Below are positions 25,903-33,940 of a stretch of 46,928 bases of DNA, piece by piece. The stretch's first letter is position 1. Each line of letters opens with the position of its first letter. The translations under genes and the position numbers were made by a program. This DNA comes from Hyphomicrobiales bacterium (GTDB lineage: Bacteria; Pseudomonadota; Alphaproteobacteria; Rhizobiales; Beijerinckiaceae), in contig JAQGJH010000035.1 in NCBI GenBank assembly GCA_028290705.1, positions 1 through 46,928 on the forward strand, given 5' to 3'. The notes under the pieces were generated by a model, which was given only the letters and a program-made list of their open reading frames with translations, was not told the DNA's origin and did not search any database.

Positions 25903-27128
25903 GCCGCGGCCTCTTCCAGTGTGATCGAAGCGGCGCGCGACTGCATGGAGAGCATCGAACTGCGCAGCAGATATTGCCGCGCCTTGACGGGATCGGCTGC
26001 GGTCTGCGCCAGTTCGGCCAAGGTCGCCTTCCGGGCCACCGGCTCCTTCGTCTCGAGCTGCTTCTTGTTGGCGATGGACTGCGCCTGGACGAACTCGATC
26101 GAGACTGTGCGACGTTGCAGCGAGTAGAGATCGAGCAGACTGTCGGGCGCGCCGGCCAAGACCTGCACGAGCTTTTCGGACAGGTTGGCAGCGTCCTGAA
26201 GGCCGCCGTTCAGACCCATGCCGCCGATGGAATTATTGACGTGCGCCGAGTCTCCCGCGAGCATCACGCGGCCCTTCCGGAAGGTGGCGGCGACGCGCTG
26301 GTGCGTGGTGTAGAGATTGCGGTGAACGATGTCGTAGGGCTGCGATCCCGGAAAGAATTTCTGCAATCGCGCCTGCACCGCTTCGTCGCTCATGATCTCG
26401 GCTTCGCTGGCGTTCGGGTCCGTCGGGAACACCGTGCGCCAGAGGCCCGGAGGTCCGTCGGCCGCCACCTTGAAGCAATTGCACCATTCGTCCGGATCGG
26501 CGAAATAGCTGCGGTAGCAGTAGCCGAGATGGGCGTTGAAGTCGAAGGGCGTGGTCAGCACCAGGAAGCGTTCGGCCCAGGTAAATCCCTCGAACGGGAT
26601 GCCGGCCTGCTTGCGCACGGTGCTGCGGCCGCCGTCGGCGCCGATGAGATAGGAGCCCGTGTGCTTCTGTTCGCCGCTCTTGGTGCGGACCGTCACCGTC
26701 ACCTCGTGGTCGGTCTGATCGACGGCCACGACCTCGTGCCCGAACATGATCTCGACGTTGGGCATGTCGACGAGGCGCTTCATGATGATGTGGGCGGTCT
26801 TGAATTGCTCGCACTGGATGACGAACGGATATTTCGTGTCGTTGGCCAGGAGTGCGAGATCAAATTCCGCCACGAGTTGTCCGGACGGGCGATCCCAGAA
26901 CTGGAAGATCGGCGCGGTCAGGCCCTGCTGCGCCATGTCCTCGACGAGACCGGCCAGGCCCAGAACTTCGAGCGTCGCGGGATGCGTGGTGGCGGCGCGG
27001 GGATCGTCCTGCAGTTCGTCGTTGATGTCGAAAAGGCGCACGGGAACGCCCTGGCGGCCCAGCAGGAGGGCGCAGAACAGGCCCACGGGGCCGCCGCCGG
27101 AGATCAACACTCGCTGGTTGGTCTTCAT
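25899..27128 (-). CDS. FAD-dependent monooxygenase (UbiH/PHBH-type hydroxylase)
   Basis: A 409-residue flavoprotein hydroxylase. The second of two in-frame ATGs (27128, with GAGAGG nine bases upstream) is chosen over 27137. FAD is bound by LISGGGPVGL (about 8-17), the NAD(P)H/FAD DG motif is IGADGGRST, and the GD motif is LAGDSAHVNNSIGGMGLNGG. The closest matches in memory are 3-(3-hydroxyphenyl)propionate- and pentachlorophenol-type hydroxylases. It would add oxygen to an aromatic ring. It is followed by the amidase with a four-base overlap and preceded by the GntR gene, so it is inside the catabolic operon. Confidence 0.9.
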   Translation of the reverse strand: MKTNQRVLISGGGPVGLFCALLLGRQGVPVRLFDINDELQDDPRAATTHPATLEVLGLAGLVEDMAQQGLTAPIFQFWDRPSGQLVAEFDLALLANDTKYPFVIQCEQFKTAHIIMKRLVDMPNVEIMFGHEVVAVDQTDHEVTVTVRTKSGEQKHTGSYLIGADGGRSTVRKQAGIPFEGFTWAERFLVLTTPFDFNAHLGYCYRSYFADPDEWCNCFKVAADGPPGLWRTVFPTDPNASEAEIMSDEAVQARLQKFFPGSQPYDIVHRNLYTTHQRVAATFRKGRVMLAGDSAHVNNSIGGMGLNGGLQDAANLSEKLVQVLAGAPDSLLDLYSLQRRTVSIEFVQAQSIANKKQLETKEPVARKATLAELAQTAADPVKARQYLLRSSMLSMQSRAASITLEEAAA

Positions 27129-27170
27129 GGTCTTCATCCTCTCAAAACGGCGGCGCATCGGCGCGCGGAA

Positions 27171-27899
27171 TTACATGTTGTGCGTCAGGTTCTCGCGGAA
27201 AGCTTCGATATGGGCGCGCATCGCCTGTTCGGCGCCGTCCGGATCACGCGCCCGGATCGCCGACAGAATGGCTTCGTGTTGCGCCTGCACGCTTTCGTGG
27301 TGACCCGCCTTGTTCAGCGAGATGAACCAGAAGCGCAGCGAGCGGTCGTGCAGCTTGGCGAGCCAGTCCCCCAGAACTGCGTTCTTGGACGCGCGTGCGA
27401 GGACCCAGTGAAACTCGCGGTCGAGCTTCATCAACTGCTCGCTGTTGCGGGCCTCGATCCATTGCGCGGCGCGGGCGAGGATGTCGCTGAGGTGAGCGAT
27501 CTCGTCGGCGTCGGCACGGTCCGCCGCGAGGCGAACGCAATAGCCTTCGTTCAGGAGCCGCACCTCGACGATCTGCATGATCTCGTCGAGGCTGACGGGC
27601 TTCACGATCACTCCCTTGCGGGGAATGACGTCCAACATACCTTCCAGCATCAGCCGATCGATCGCCTGATGTACCGGCGTGCGGCCGATCCCGAGGGTGG
27701 CCGAGACGAAGGCTTCGTTGATGTATTCGCCCGGCTTGAACGCGCAGGTGATGATGCGGTGCTTGATCGCCTCATAGGCGGCATCGCGCAGCGATTGCGG
27801 CTCCGGCATCGAGATCACGCGCGCCGAGTAGCCACTGGAACCAGGCTCCTGTGGCGTCGTCACGCGATGAGTCTGACGCAAGGCCGCTTCGTCTGTCAC
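27171..27899 (-). CDS. GntR-family transcriptional regulator (FCD/FadR subfamily)
   Basis: A 242-residue regulator. An N-terminal winged helix-turn-helix (about 36-100, SLRDAAYEAIKHRIITCAFKPGEYINEAFVSATLGIGRTPVHQAIDRLMLEGML) is followed by an all-helical FCD effector domain (about 105-235, MQIVEVRLLNEGYCVRLAA, LDREFHWVLA). The conserved metal-binding Asp and His are present (LDREFH, QAQHEAI, MRAHIEAF). The start is GTG at 27899, in a GTGA overlap with the DUF2848 gene. It is the second gene of the operon and probably controls it in response to a pathway acid. A perfect palindrome at 28613-28626 is a candidate operator. Confidence 0.92.
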   Translation of the reverse strand: MTDEAALRQTHRVTTPQEPGSSGYSARVISMPEPQSLRDAAYEAIKHRIITCAFKPGEYINEAFVSATLGIGRTPVHQAIDRLMLEGMLDVIPRKGVIVKPVSLDEIMQIVEVRLLNEGYCVRLAADRADADEIAHLSDILARAAQWIEARNSEQLMKLDREFHWVLARASKNAVLGDWLAKLHDRSLRFWFISLNKAGHHESVQAQHEAILSAIRARDPDGAEQAMRAHIEAFRENLTHNM

Positions 27900-28594
27900 C
27901 CGAGCACCGGAAGCTTTTCGAGCTCGTAGCCATGCCGGATGGTGCGGCCGAGAACCGGGTCTTCCATCTCGAACTCGAAAACATCCGCCGGGCGAATGCC
28001 GCCCTTAGCGGCAAACGTTCCGCACAGCATGATCGTGCCGGTTTCCAGCGACTTTTTGCCGTCGTAGCCTTCGATCAGAACGGCTGGGTCGAGCATCGCG
28101 TTGACGGCGCCCTCCTGGTAAAGCACGCGCGCGCCGTTCTCGAAAATGAAGGAGCGGAGGATGATCTTGTCCCAGTGGCCGGCGACGTCCGCGAAACGCC
28201 AGACCTCGGGCGCCATCGGCTTTTCGCACATCTGCTTGGAGACCGTGACGTTGTAGGTCTCGACCTGGCGATCGGTATGGTCCGAGCCGACGCCCACCCA
28301 CAGGTCACCGTTCCATTGCGCCATGATGAATTCGACTTCACCGCTCGAGGCCGTGCCGGTCGTCTGGACTTTCGTGTCGGTCGTCACTCGGGCGGCCGAG
28401 ACGCGATAATAGACGGGAGTGGAGGCGGGGCGTGCCACACCCAGTTCTTCCAGTTCCTTGATGTGTTTCTCGAGCGCGACACGGTCGCGGCCGGTCCAGC
28501 CTGCCACCACGCATTGTTGCACCTGCACGTCGTGCATTTCGGTGCGGCCGTCAGAGACGCTCCCGGTGTGGAACTTGATCTGCATGATCGACAT
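27896..28594 (-). CDS. DUF2848-family protein (fumarylacetoacetase-like fold), first gene of the catabolic operon
   Basis: A 232-residue protein I recognise as DUF2848. Hallmarks are AGWTGRDRVALEKHI, PVYYRVSAARV, GEVEFI and WVGVGSDHTDR (about 100-110), then TYNVTVSKQMC and DKIILRS. DUF2848 proteins are related to fumarylacetoacetate hydrolases, which cleave acylpyruvates or act as isomerases or decarboxylases on them. The exact activity is not known. Its start is at 28594, with a second in-frame ATG at 28585. It is the first gene, so it is the most upstream protein of the operon. The stop overlaps the GntR gene by four bases. Confidence 0.85.
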   Translation of the reverse strand: MSIMQIKFHTGSVSDGRTEMHDVQVQQCVVAGWTGRDRVALEKHIKELEELGVARPASTPVYYRVSAARVTTDTKVQTTGTASSGEVEFIMAQWNGDLWVGVGSDHTDRQVETYNVTVSKQMCEKPMAPEVWRFADVAGHWDKIILRSFIFENGARVLYQEGAVNAMLDPAVLIEGYDGKKSLETGTIMLCGTFAAKGGIRPADVFEFEMEDPVLGRTIRHGYELEKLPVLG

Positions 28595-28612
28595 GACCCC
28601 CGCTCTGCAACT

Positions 28613-28626
28613 TGTGAAATTTCACA
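28613..28626. promoter_or_regulatory. Perfect 14-bp palindrome, candidate operator of the catabolic operon
   Basis: TGTGAAATTTCACA reads the same on both strands. It lies 19-32 bases upstream of the DUF2848 start at 28594. A TATATT (minus strand, 28634-28629) is a plausible -10 box, which would place the palindrome at and just after the transcription start. It therefore suits a repressor. FCD-type GntR regulators bind short palindromes, so the GntR protein of the operon is the likely ligand (inference). Note that TGTGA-N4-TCACA is also similar in half-sites to Crp/Fnr-type boxes, although the spacing differs from Crp. Confidence 0.65.
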
Positions 28627-28647
28627 GTAATATATCGCCGGGTCGAG

Positions 28648-30846
28648 TCAATCGCCTGCCGGATCACGATTTTCGTCCAGGCGATCATAGAAGCCTGAGT
28701 AGCCCTCGCCGAGAGGATGGAGTCTGGCGGCGGCCCTGGAGTCGAGGTCACCCTTCAGGGCGCGGCGGTGCAGTTCGACGAATTGACCGAAGGACTCGTC
28801 GTGCGATCCTGATCGGCCATGCAGGGCCCAGGCGCGGACTTTTTCCGACTTTCCGCGCAGGGCGAGGTCGCCGAGATCGACGAAGTCAAAGCCGCGCGCA
28901 GCCCGCGCCGTCGCGTCCGATACGATGATCGCAAGGCCCAGGGTTTTAGTGGCCGCCTCGAGCCGTGCCGCGGTGTTCACGTGGTCGCCCACGGCGGAGT
29001 AATCGAAGCGCTGCTCCGATCCCATGTTGCCGACAAAGGCTTCGCCCGTGTCGATGCCGATGCCGATCGAGACGCGAGGCGGATTGTCCTTGCGGCCTTG
29101 GGCGGCGGCCGACAGACGCGCATCTATGCTGGGAATTGCCTCGACCATGGAAAGGGCGGCCGCGCAGGCGTGGGTGGCGTGGTCGACGTCGTCGAGCGGC
29201 GCATTCCAGAATGCCATCAACCCGTCGCCGACGAATTTGTCGATCGTTCCGTTGTGCGACAGGACGGCAGCGGTGAGAGGCGTGTGAAGCGCGTTGAGGA
29301 ATGACACGACGCTTTCAGCATCGAGCCTTTCGGCGTGTGCCGTGAAATCGCGCGCGTCGCAAAACAGGATGGTGAGTTCGCGTGCTTCGCCTCCGAGTTT
29401 CAACTGGCTGGGGTCTGCCGCGAGGCGGTCGACCACGGCGGGCGCGAGATAGCGTGAGAATGCGTCGCGCACCTGGCGGCGGTCGCTTTCGGTCCGCCTG
29501 AACATGCGGAGGGTCACGGCCCCGAATGTCGCGAGCGCCGTCAACCCCGGCGTGAGTGGATCGAACAACAGGTCGCCGCGTGTGAAAGCGAGCCACGAGG
29601 CGACGAACAGACCCGCCAGAGCAATGGCGGTGACGGATGCTGCTCCGGCCGGGCGCAGCCGGGCTGCGGCCATGCCGGTCAACAGCGCAAGCGCGATCAG
29701 GACGAGCGCCTCCAGTCCCTCGGCATAGTCGAGTCGCGTCAGCCGCGATCCGGTGACCACGTGCTCGATGGTCTCGGCGTGAATCTCGACGCCCGGCACC
29801 GCCGTGTCGATCGGCGTCGAGCGCAGATCCGACAGCGCCGCCGCGCTGGCGCCCACGAAGAGAATGCGGTCGCGGATCTCATCGAGAGGCAGGTCGCCTT
29901 CTATGATCCTCCATGCCGGGATGAAGCGCGCTGGTTGATGGCCGGCGAAGCGAACCCGGACCGTTCCGTCACGTTGCGTGGCGATCTCGGCCTCGCCGAT
30001 CTTCGCTTCCAGAATGGCGCTGCGGCTCGAAAAGGAGGTTTCGCCGGATGCGCGCGTCGACTTGAGCACGATGGTATCGAGCCCTTGCGCGACCCGCAGC
30101 GCTTCGGCGTCGAGCGACGGCAGGAGCGTGCGCGTATCGCCCGTGGCGAGCGCGAAGACGAGCGGCACGTTGCGCACGATCAGATCGCGATCGGGCAGGT
30201 AATTGATGGCGCCGAGGCCGCGTGCCTCCGCGGCCAGCGCCGGCAGCGGCAGAATGGCTCGCGGAAAAGCCGGGAGGGCAGGGGCGGCCCGGTCGCCGAG
30301 TTCCACGAAGCCGCTTTTTGACGAGACGCCGGTGAAAGGCGAGGGTTGCGTGGTCAAGGCCAGCGCGAGAACGACCGGCGCGTTCGCAATGGCGGCCGCG
30401 AAAGGATCTGGGCTTCTCGTTCCGAGCTTCTTCGCCAGCGCGTCCCGCTCCGGCGATGGCGGCAGCCTTTCGAGGAGACGTTCCGGGGCGAAGCGGTCTT
30501 CCTCGGCGAAGAGAATGTCGAAGACGATGGCGGCCGGCGCGGCTGCGGCTAGCTTGCTCGTCAGTTGCGCGATCGTATCGCGCGGCCAGGGCCATTGCCC
30601 GTAGCGCGCGAGGCTCGCGTCGTCGATGTCGATGATGCGGACGGGAAGGTTTGGGTTCCAGGGGCGTGGGGAGAGGCGCTGATAATGATCGAAGAGCAGG
30701 CTGCGGATCTGCGCGACCGGAGCCGTGTCGCCGAGCGTCAGCAGCAGGCCGAGCACAATGGGCGCGAGGAGCGTGAGAGCGTCGCCGAAGCGGCCTCGCC
30801 GAGCCGCTGGCGCCGGCGAAGAGAGCTTGGCGCGCTCGCGCATCAT
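28648..30846 (-). CDS. CHASE2-domain adenylate/guanylate cyclase
   Basis: A 732-residue membrane cyclase. An N-terminal transmembrane helix (about 24-40) is followed by a periplasmic CHASE2 sensor (about 45-365), three transmembrane helices (about 375-445) and a class III cyclase domain (about 485-675). Metal-binding aspartates are Asp497 (LFCDARDFT) and Asp541 (KFVGDG). Substrate and transition-state residues are in SAVGDHVNTAARLE (Asn624, Arg628). It should make cAMP in response to an extracellular signal. A four-base overlap with the end of xthA (ATG 30844-30846 on the - strand) couples the two genes. In-frame sequence further upstream is antisense or shifted relative to xthA and not part of the protein. 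Confidence 0.93.
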   Translation of the reverse strand: MMRERAKLSSPAPAARRGRFGDALTLLAPIVLGLLLTLGDTAPVAQIRSLLFDHYQRLSPRPWNPNLPVRIIDIDDASLARYGQWPWPRDTIAQLTSKLAAAAPAAIVFDILFAEEDRFAPERLLERLPPSPERDALAKKLGTRSPDPFAAAIANAPVVLALALTTQPSPFTGVSSKSGFVELGDRAAPALPAFPRAILPLPALAAEARGLGAINYLPDRDLIVRNVPLVFALATGDTRTLLPSLDAEALRVAQGLDTIVLKSTRASGETSFSSRSAILEAKIGEAEIATQRDGTVRVRFAGHQPARFIPAWRIIEGDLPLDEIRDRILFVGASAAALSDLRSTPIDTAVPGVEIHAETIEHVVTGSRLTRLDYAEGLEALVLIALALLTGMAAARLRPAGAASVTAIALAGLFVASWLAFTRGDLLFDPLTPGLTALATFGAVTLRMFRRTESDRRQVRDAFSRYLAPAVVDRLAADPSQLKLGGEARELTILFCDARDFTAHAERLDAESVVSFLNALHTPLTAAVLSHNGTIDKFVGDGLMAFWNAPLDDVDHATHACAAALSMVEAIPSIDARLSAAAQGRKDNPPRVSIGIGIDTGEAFVGNMGSEQRFDYSAVGDHVNTAARLEAATKTLGLAIIVSDATARAARGFDFVDLGDLALRGKSEKVRAWALHGRSGSHDESFGQFVELHRRALKGDLDSRAAARLHPLGEGYSGFYDRLDENRDPAGD

Positions 30847-31619
30847 GCCAGGTCGATGCGGATGGGGACGTGGTCGGAGGGTTTTTCGCGTGCCCTCATC
30901 TGCTTGTCGATCGTGACGTTCCGCAGGCGGTCGGCCGCCTGCGGCGAAAGCAGCAAGTGGTCGATGCGAATGCCGAGGTTCTTCTGCCACGCGCCGGCCT
31001 GATAGTCCCAGAACGTGTAGACGCCCGCCTCGTCGCTGACGGCGCGCAGCGCATCGGTGAAACCAAGGTTGAGCAGGCTGTGAAAGCGCTCGCGTGTCTG
31101 CGGCAGGAACAGCGCGTCCTTTGCCCATGCGGCGGGATCGTAGGCGTCACGCGGGCCTGGGATGACGTTGTAATCGCCGGCCAGCACGAGGGGCTCTTCG
31201 AGCTTGATGAGTTCGCGTGCATGGGCGGTGAGGCGCTCCATCCATGCGAGCTTGTAGTCGTATTTTTCCGTGCCGACGGGATTGCCGTTGGGCAGGTAGA
31301 TGGACGCCACGCGCAGCACGCCGCCATTGTAAGGCACCGTCGCTTCGATGTAGCGCGACTGCGTGTCCTCGTCGTTGCCTGGAAGGCCGACACGGGTTTC
31401 CAACGGCAGTTTCGACAGGATGGCGACGCCGTTGAAGCCCTTCTGTCCGTGGACCGCCACATTATAGCCAGCGCTTTCGACCTCCAGCCGCGGGAAGGCG
31501 TCGTCCGTGCATTTCAGTTCCTGCAGGCACAGCACATCGGGTTCGGCCTCCTTGAGGTAGGCCAGAAGATGCTCCAGCCTTTGCCGAACCGAATTGACGT
31601 TCCATGTCGAAATGCGCAC
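30843..31619 (-). CDS. xthA: Exodeoxyribonuclease III
   Basis: A 258-residue AP endonuclease and 3'-5' exonuclease for base-excision repair. The start is GTG at 31619. Conserved regions are STWNVNSVRQR (Asn7 region), LCLQELKC (metal-binding Glu), YLPNGN, GDYNVIP (Asp and Asn), TFWDYQ and the C-terminal SDHVPI with the catalytic Asp-His. Length fits ExoIII. The gene lies between an acyltransferase and the cyclase, transcribed in the same direction as the cyclase, with which it overlaps by four bases. Confidence 0.95.
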   Translation of the reverse strand: MRISTWNVNSVRQRLEHLLAYLKEAEPDVLCLQELKCTDDAFPRLEVESAGYNVAVHGQKGFNGVAILSKLPLETRVGLPGNDEDTQSRYIEATVPYNGGVLRVASIYLPNGNPVGTEKYDYKLAWMERLTAHARELIKLEEPLVLAGDYNVIPGPRDAYDPAAWAKDALFLPQTRERFHSLLNLGFTDALRAVSDEAGVYTFWDYQAGAWQKNLGIRIDHLLLSPQAADRLRNVTIDKQMRAREKPSDHVPIRIDLA

Positions 31620-31675
31620 GTGCGTTCCATCTCCACTTCAAGGCTGCCGCCACCTTAGCACGAGCGGCCTGCCGG

Positions 31676-32527
31676 TCAGCCCCAGCGCTTGTGACCCCAC
31701 ATCCACTGCTCGGGCCGCTCGCGAATGGATGTCTCGAACATGGCCTGCATGTTGGCCGTCGTGGCGGCAATGTCCGCGTCGCGATCGCCGGTTCGTTGCA
31801 CATCGACGGGACGCACGGCGATGCGGAAGCGGACACCGGGCTCACGCACCACCTGGGCGGCAAACAGAGCCTTGTTCTGGGTGACGGCAATGAGCGCGGG
31901 GAACGGGGTCGAAGGGGCCGGGCGACCGAAGAAAGGCACTTTGACGCCGCGCGTTTCGCGCAGATCCGCCATCAGGGACAAGGCGCCGCCGTTCTTGACG
32001 TGGCGCAGCATGGTGAGCGCGGTAGAAGGGTGCTTGGGGTAGAGACCCGCAGGATAGAGCGGCTCGCGCAAGCGCTTGGCCATCTCGTCCACGTAGGGAT
32101 TCTTGATTTTCTGGTAGATGCCCGCCGTGCTGTAGCCGAGGCGGGCCAGAACCACGACGGCGATCTCCCAATTGCCCTGATGGGCCCCGCAGGCGATGAA
32201 CCCATGGGTTTTGGCAAACATGTTCCGGACCTCGTCCTCGTCCTCGATGACGATCCGGTCGGAATGCAGCAACTCCGTCAGGTGGAAGGATTCGGCGAAA
32301 ACGCGTCCGAGGGTCTCCCACATCGCGCGGGCGATGCGTTGGCGTTCGGCGAGGGGCATGTCGGGATAGGCCAGCGCCAGATGATGAAGTGCCCGCCGGT
32401 GCCGCTTCAGGAGCGGCGCTATCCAGCGCCAGAGGGCTCCGCTGAGCCGAGAGGCCGTTTCGAGCGGCAGGGCCGTCGCCAGAGCGGCCACCAGGCGGAA
32501 CAAGAGAAATTCGAAGCGATACCGCAA
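31676..32527 (-). CDS. LpxL/HtrB-type lipid A acyltransferase
   Basis: A 283-residue inner-membrane acyltransferase of the lauroyl-transferase family (LpxL, LpxM, LpxJ-type). The catalytic HX4E motif is HQGNWE (about residue 135), after the typical AFAESFH/HGFIACGAHQGNWEIAVV context. A hydrophobic N-terminus (FLLFRLVAALATAL) anchors it in the membrane. The start is TTG at 32527 with GGA upstream. The acyl chain is unknown; alphaproteobacterial lipid A carries very long chain fatty acids, and this enzyme may add a normal chain. It ends 57 bases before the xthA start region on the same strand. It probably belongs to envelope biogenesis rather than to xthA. Confidence 0.87.
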   Translation of the reverse strand: MRYRFEFLLFRLVAALATALPLETASRLSGALWRWIAPLLKRHRRALHHLALAYPDMPLAERQRIARAMWETLGRVFAESFHLTELLHSDRIVIEDEDEVRNMFAKTHGFIACGAHQGNWEIAVVVLARLGYSTAGIYQKIKNPYVDEMAKRLREPLYPAGLYPKHPSTALTMLRHVKNGGALSLMADLRETRGVKVPFFGRPAPSTPFPALIAVTQNKALFAAQVVREPGVRFRIAVRPVDVQRTGDRDADIAATTANMQAMFETSIRERPEQWMWGHKRWG

Positions 32528-32735
32528 AGTTCGTCCAGCCGCGCGCGAGTGCCAACGCCGCAGCGGGCGCGGCTCAAGGCCTGTCTTGTGAGCCCACGAA
32601 GCCGAAAGTCAAGCGGGCCGGGCGGCGTCCCGGTTGCACTGCGAAAGATCATCCACAGACAGTTTTCAGGCTTACCGAGCCCATAATTGATACACAATTG
32701 TTAACCATGTTAGACCTTGCGCACGCTGGTTATTC

Positions 32736-33836
32736 TTGAATTCGCGTTCGTTCGACTGGAGTTTTCACCTGTCTTCCAATCACGGCTTTCGACGTCAAAT
32801 CATTCTTCGCGGTTCAGGCGTCTGGCGCAGGGCAACCTGCCTCTCGCTGATGGTGCTTGCCGGAGTCCTCTCGGCGGGAGCCGCTTCGGCGCAGTTCTTT
32901 GCGCCGGCCAATCGAGACGCGCCGCCGCCCGAACCGGCGGCTCCGCAATTCGAGGTTCAGGATCTTGCGCCGCCGGAAGACGTCGGGACAGCGGGACGTA
33001 CGGCAACACCGCCGGCCAAGCCGCGCGTGCGAACCGCGCGTTTCCCGCGGTTGGGGCCGGTCCCCATGCCGCGTCCATGGGGCGATCGCGACGCCTTTAC
33101 GCCTGATCCAGCCGAACTCGCGTTGGCGCAATCCCAGAATGGCGATGTCCCTTCGGTCCCGAGTGCTTCGGTCGAGGTGACCGGCGTGAGTGCGGAGCCG
33201 GCTGAACCGGTCGAGGTTGCGAAAGCGTCTCAGCCGCCGGCAGTCGAACCTTCCGTGCAGGCGGAATCCCAGCAGGGGCCGGCAGGAACCCCGCCGGTGG
33301 ACGCCATTGCCGCGGCCCCTTTGCCTGAGCCGCCCAAGTCTTTGGACGTCGCGACCCCTCCGGCGCCCGAACCTCCTTCCGAGCCTGCGCCATCGCTCGC
33401 GCCCCGGAACAATCAGGTCGCGGCGCTCGAGCCTGCGCCCATGGTCCACTCTCCCGAGCTGTCGCCGACCACTCAACGGCCGGAAACCCCGAACGAGAGT
33501 GTTGCGCCGGAGGCCCGGACCGGCAGAGACGCCTATTCGCTGGTGCTCGTCGTTCGGCCGGACGTGTCGGACGTCAGCGACCTCCGGGGTCGGCGGATTG
33601 CGCTGCGTGGCGTGACGGCACGCGACGCTGACGTGAGTCTGGCAGTTCGCAGCGCGATCCAGGGACCGTTCATTGCCGTGCCTGGAACACGCGACAGCGA
33701 CATCAAGCGATTGATCCAGGGCGAGGTGGACGCCATCGTGGTCGGCCTCGGTCCGACGCTCTCCGAGGAAGACGTGAAGAGCGCATCGGTGGGATCCTTC
33801 AGGGCGCTGCAGGTGCCTCTGCGGATGCATCCATGA
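32736..33836 (+). CDS. Secreted Pro/Glu/Ala-rich protein with a C-terminal binding-protein-like lobe
   Basis: A protein of up to 366 residues; I do not recognise it as a named family. The N-terminus has a Sec signal (hydrophobic 34-50, cleavage near residue 52, ASAQFF). Residues 55-260 are low complexity, rich in Pro, Ala, Glu and Val (many PP, PEP and EPA units) and probably extended in the periplasm or cell wall. The C-terminal part (from about 265, YSLVLVVRPDVSDVSDLRGRRIALRGV ... LIQGEVDAIVVGL) looks like one lobe of a periplasmic binding protein, similar to that in the TAXI-type protein at 10826. The start is uncertain: TTG 32736 has no clear ribosome site. It opens the envelope/EPS region. 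Confidence 0.55.
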   Translation: MNSRSFDWSFHLSSNHGFRRQIILRGSGVWRRATCLSLMVLAGVLSAGAASAQFFAPANRDAPPPEPAAPQFEVQDLAPPEDVGTAGRTATPPAKPRVRTARFPRLGPVPMPRPWGDRDAFTPDPAELALAQSQNGDVPSVPSASVEVTGVSAEPAEPVEVAKASQPPAVEPSVQAESQQGPAGTPPVDAIAAAPLPEPPKSLDVATPPAPEPPSEPAPSLAPRNNQVAALEPAPMVHSPELSPTTQRPETPNESVAPEARTGRDAYSLVLVVRPDVSDVSDLRGRRIALRGVTARDADVSLAVRSAIQGPFIAVPGTRDSDIKRLIQGEVDAIVVGLGPTLSEEDVKSASVGSFRALQVPLRMHP

Positions 33837-33940
33837 GTCCGTGCTTTACCATGGATCATCAGCACCGTTTGTAGAGCCGTCCGATTGGCGTAGGTTTGGT
33901 CCGGGCGCCGTGACCTGCGCGAGGGACTGGACGTTCAACG

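Noticed and set aside
28646-28651. TTGACT as -35 box of the catabolic operon
   Set aside because: It is only 11 bases from the TATATT -10-like sequence, too short for a sigma-70 promoter.
30847-31128. N-terminal extension of the cyclase reading frame
   Set aside because: It overlaps xthA in another frame, is Arg/His-rich without domain features, and the ATG at 30844-30846 forms a normal four-base overlap.
32687-32715. TTGATA with TTAGAC 17 bases later as promoter of the Pro-rich gene
   Set aside because: The -10 part matches the consensus at only two positions; it is not strong enough to list.
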